Part shown: positions 62,318 to 64,000 of the stretch, one piece after another
Numbering within the stretch: position 1 is the first letter of the stretch
Layout: each line of letters opens with the position of its first letter
DNA from: Sepioteuthis lessoniana
Taxonomy: Eukaryota; Mollusca; Cephalopoda; Myopsida; Loliginidae
NCBI GenBank assembly: GCA_963585895.1
Contig: OY757939.1
Coordinates: 23,392,436-23,456,435, forward strand
Reading direction: 5' to 3'
Length of the DNA: 64,000 nucleotides
Made by a program: the position numbers and the translations under genes
The notes under the pieces: generated by a model
Seen by the model: only the letters and a program-made list of their open reading frames with translations
What the model was told of the DNA's origin: nothing
The model's database searches: none

Positions 62318-62869
62318 ATTAAGGAATGATTTTTTTTATATTAATCATTTTTCATTAATTTTATTTTATCATTCAGTTTCATTGGACTTTGAAATATTCG
62401 GGTTAAGAGTTCAGGTGTGTAGTCCATTGGTGCAGTTTACGCTTGCGCACAAAGGATATGATGATCACCATTATCATAATAAACCCCAGACAGGAAATGA
62501 GGTTGGAGTGTGGATGATGTCATGCCCAGAAGAGATGGGCTGAGAATTTGGAAGATTTTGAAAAAGATTCAGTTGAGTTCCAACCATGATGTTGAGAAGT
62601 TGGGGTCCGACCAGGCAGTTGAGAAATTGAGATTGGACCACGAGACGTGTCAAATGTTGGGGGTGTTGTTAGCATTGTATGATACGAAAGACTTTTAAGA
62701 ATTGTCTCTTTCCTCGTGTCGAAGAACCAAAGTCTGAAGTTATTAAATGCATTCATATCTGAACAACGGAGTCGCCTGTGTTTTATATTTGCATATGTAT
62801 ACGTGTATTATACAACATTTGGATGGTTTGAGAAATGGGAGGCAAGTGCTGTTCATTTGCTGTTTTGTG
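62318..62869. mobile_element. Unclassified insert splitting an RTE-like fragment
   Basis: About 550 bp of different composition separates two parts of one RTE-like copy. It contains a 62-codon frame (62510-62698) that I do not recognise. The stretch TGTAGTCCATTGG (62417) to TATTATACAACA (62817) has the TG...CA ends of an LTR, followed by TTTGGATGGTTTG, which could be a primer-binding region. A solo LTR is possible; I found no target duplication. Confidence 0.35.
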
Positions 62870-63155
62870 GGGTGTTGCTTCTGGGATTTGTTCATGACAG
62901 CACACAGCATTCTTTTGTAGTTCCCATCTAGCTTTTTCTCAATGTGTTTTGTAAGTGTCCATGTGGTGCATCTGTATAGTTGTATTGATCCAACTTAAGC
63001 TTGGAAAAAATCCTGTCTTATTTTATCAGATAGATCAGATTTCTCTATGAGAGATAACCTGTCAATAGCATTCCATTTCTTTGCTAGGCATATGTTGAGA
63101 TCACTTTCAGTAGATGAGATATTGCTGCTGAAGTATGTGAACGGGTCTACAAATT
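62870..63155 (-). pseudogene. RTE-like LINE ORF2 fragment, part 2
   Basis: On the minus strand this encodes, with stops, the stretch from a KFVDPFTYFSS-like start through AKKWNAIDRLSL, IRSDLSDKIRQDFFQA and then KRMLCAVM. It is the same segment as 25314-25560 and 50595-50860. It continues part 1 after the insert. Confidence 0.72.
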
Positions 63156-63157
63156 TA

Positions 63158-63330
63158 GGTTTGGTTTGGTTTGGTTTTATGGAATATCAACCATTGAAAG
63201 TTATTTAATACCAAAGCCTCTTTATACATATATATTGAATATATCCAGGACATTTGTTGGCGGGGTGGTGGTGCTTAAACCTCTGCAGAGATGCAGTCAG
63301 TGTATTCTACAGCCCCAGCTGACTGGGCTT
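63158..63330 (+). repeat. Repeat A with head joined to tail
   Basis: The head (TTGGTTTTATGGAATATCAA to TATATTGAATATATC) is joined directly to the last ~80 bp of the tail (CAGGACATTTGTTGG to CAGCTGACTGGGC). The middle is deleted. Confidence 0.82.
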
Positions 63331-63511
63331 ATTTAGAGGTTTTCCACTTAGAGTTGAGTCGTCTCTTTTTGTTTAAAATGCATGTATTGTTTTATTTGCA
63401 TTCCTGTTGCGGCCAGAAAGCAAATTTTATTCAAGAAAATTGACCATTTGAAGGTGTATTTTGGTGAATAGTCAAATTTATGAAACTGTTCACTGGGTTC
63501 TTGGATATTTG

Positions 63512-63785
63512 AGGTTCGTCCAAAAAGTTCTAAGCCTCACCAGGATGGAGTTGGAGAAAAAGACAGTTTTTTCATTTTCTTCAATATATAATCCCCCTTG
63601 ACATCAATATATTTGATCCAATGATACTTGAGCATTGCAATCCCTTCACGGAAGAAGGTGGCATCCTGGTCCTCTAAAAACTCCTTCGCAGTACATATGT
63701 CCTCATCATTGTTTCCAAAATGGTGACTATGCAGGTTGGATTTGAGTTTAGAATATATTGATAGTAGAAGAATAAGATCCCCTGC
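63512..63785 (-). pseudogene. Mariner transposase C-terminal remnant
   Basis: The minus strand (within 63537-63815) reads SKLKSNLHSHHFGNNDEDI, then KEFLEDQDATFFREGIAML and HWIKYIDVKGDYI, the characteristic end of a mariner transposase after its last catalytic Asp. GAGGTTCGTCCAAAAAGTTC at 63512 looks like the element's inverted terminus. The catalytic region and N-terminus are lost, and Repeat A sequence abuts it. It is a different mariner from the one at 31663. Confidence 0.75.
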
Positions 63786-63799
63786 AAAAAAAAAAAGGT

Positions 63800-64000
63800 G
63801 TTTTAGGTATGACACTAAACTGCATCCAGTTGTGAGGCTTCAGTTTTGGAATTCTGGAGAGAGTGGAGTTATCCATTCATTGCCATTACTCCCAGGTCCA
63901 CTGTGACTGAGTGGTAGTTGCTGTTAGGGTATCATCGATGGGTTAGATAGATCTGTTGGAGATATTAAGTATTTACAAGTTTGAAATAATTGTGAAGGTG
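63800..64000 (-). repeat. Repeat A, tail, cut by the window end
   Basis: On the minus strand it has GATAGTACCCTAACAG.., TCACAGTGGACCTGGGAGTA, GGCAATGAATGG and GATGCAGTTTAGTGTCATAC, with the terminal part missing beside an A-run. Confidence 0.7.

Overview
The window is metazoan, AT-rich and built almost wholly from repeats. I find no intact cellular gene, no rRNA gene and no free-standing tRNA gene. Three different tRNA-derived SINE families, dense TA and CA microsatellites, mariner debris and RTE-like LINE fragments fit a mollusc. A cephalopod, probably an octopus, is my best guess, because octopuses are known to carry several tRNA-derived SINE families. This is an inference from repeat content only.

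Layout. 1-5.8 kb holds fragments of interspersed repeats. 5.93-15.19 kb is one long tandem array of a 28-bp unit, roughly 330 copies, with nested higher-order structure that includes an exact 1,176-bp (42-unit) tandem duplication. 15.2-34.7 kb is a mosaic of SINEs (called alpha, beta and gamma here), copies of a ~600-bp interspersed repeat (Repeat A), a small MITE with 43-bp perfect inverted ends, RTE-like 3' fragments, a broken mariner and a decayed inverted relative of the 28-bp array.

34.7-47.55 kb is the coding core. Two complete non-LTR retrotransposons lie head to tail, each with a CCHC-knuckle ORF1 and an ORF2 carrying an endonuclease, a reverse transcriptase and a terminal zinc motif. 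A 17-bp direct repeat lies before, between and after them. Their ORF2 and 3' UTR are nearly identical, while the 5' UTR and ORF1 differ clearly, so the pair is mosaic. Motifs and gene layout point to the Tx1/L1 group. ORF1 would package the RNA; ORF2 would nick the target and copy the RNA in place. All four ORFs are open, so the family looks recently active.

47.55-64 kb returns to SINEs, Repeat A, RTE fragments and a second mariner remnant. It also holds a GC-richer unclassified block at 52.3-53.3 kb and a 730-bp inverted-repeat element at 57.2-57.9 kb, whose arms each carry an outward-facing CCAAT/CRE/TATA-like arrangement.

The strongest leads are the tandem mosaic LINE pair with its thrice-repeated target, the hierarchical 28-bp satellite with its dispersed cognates, and the inverted-repeat element with promoter-like arms.
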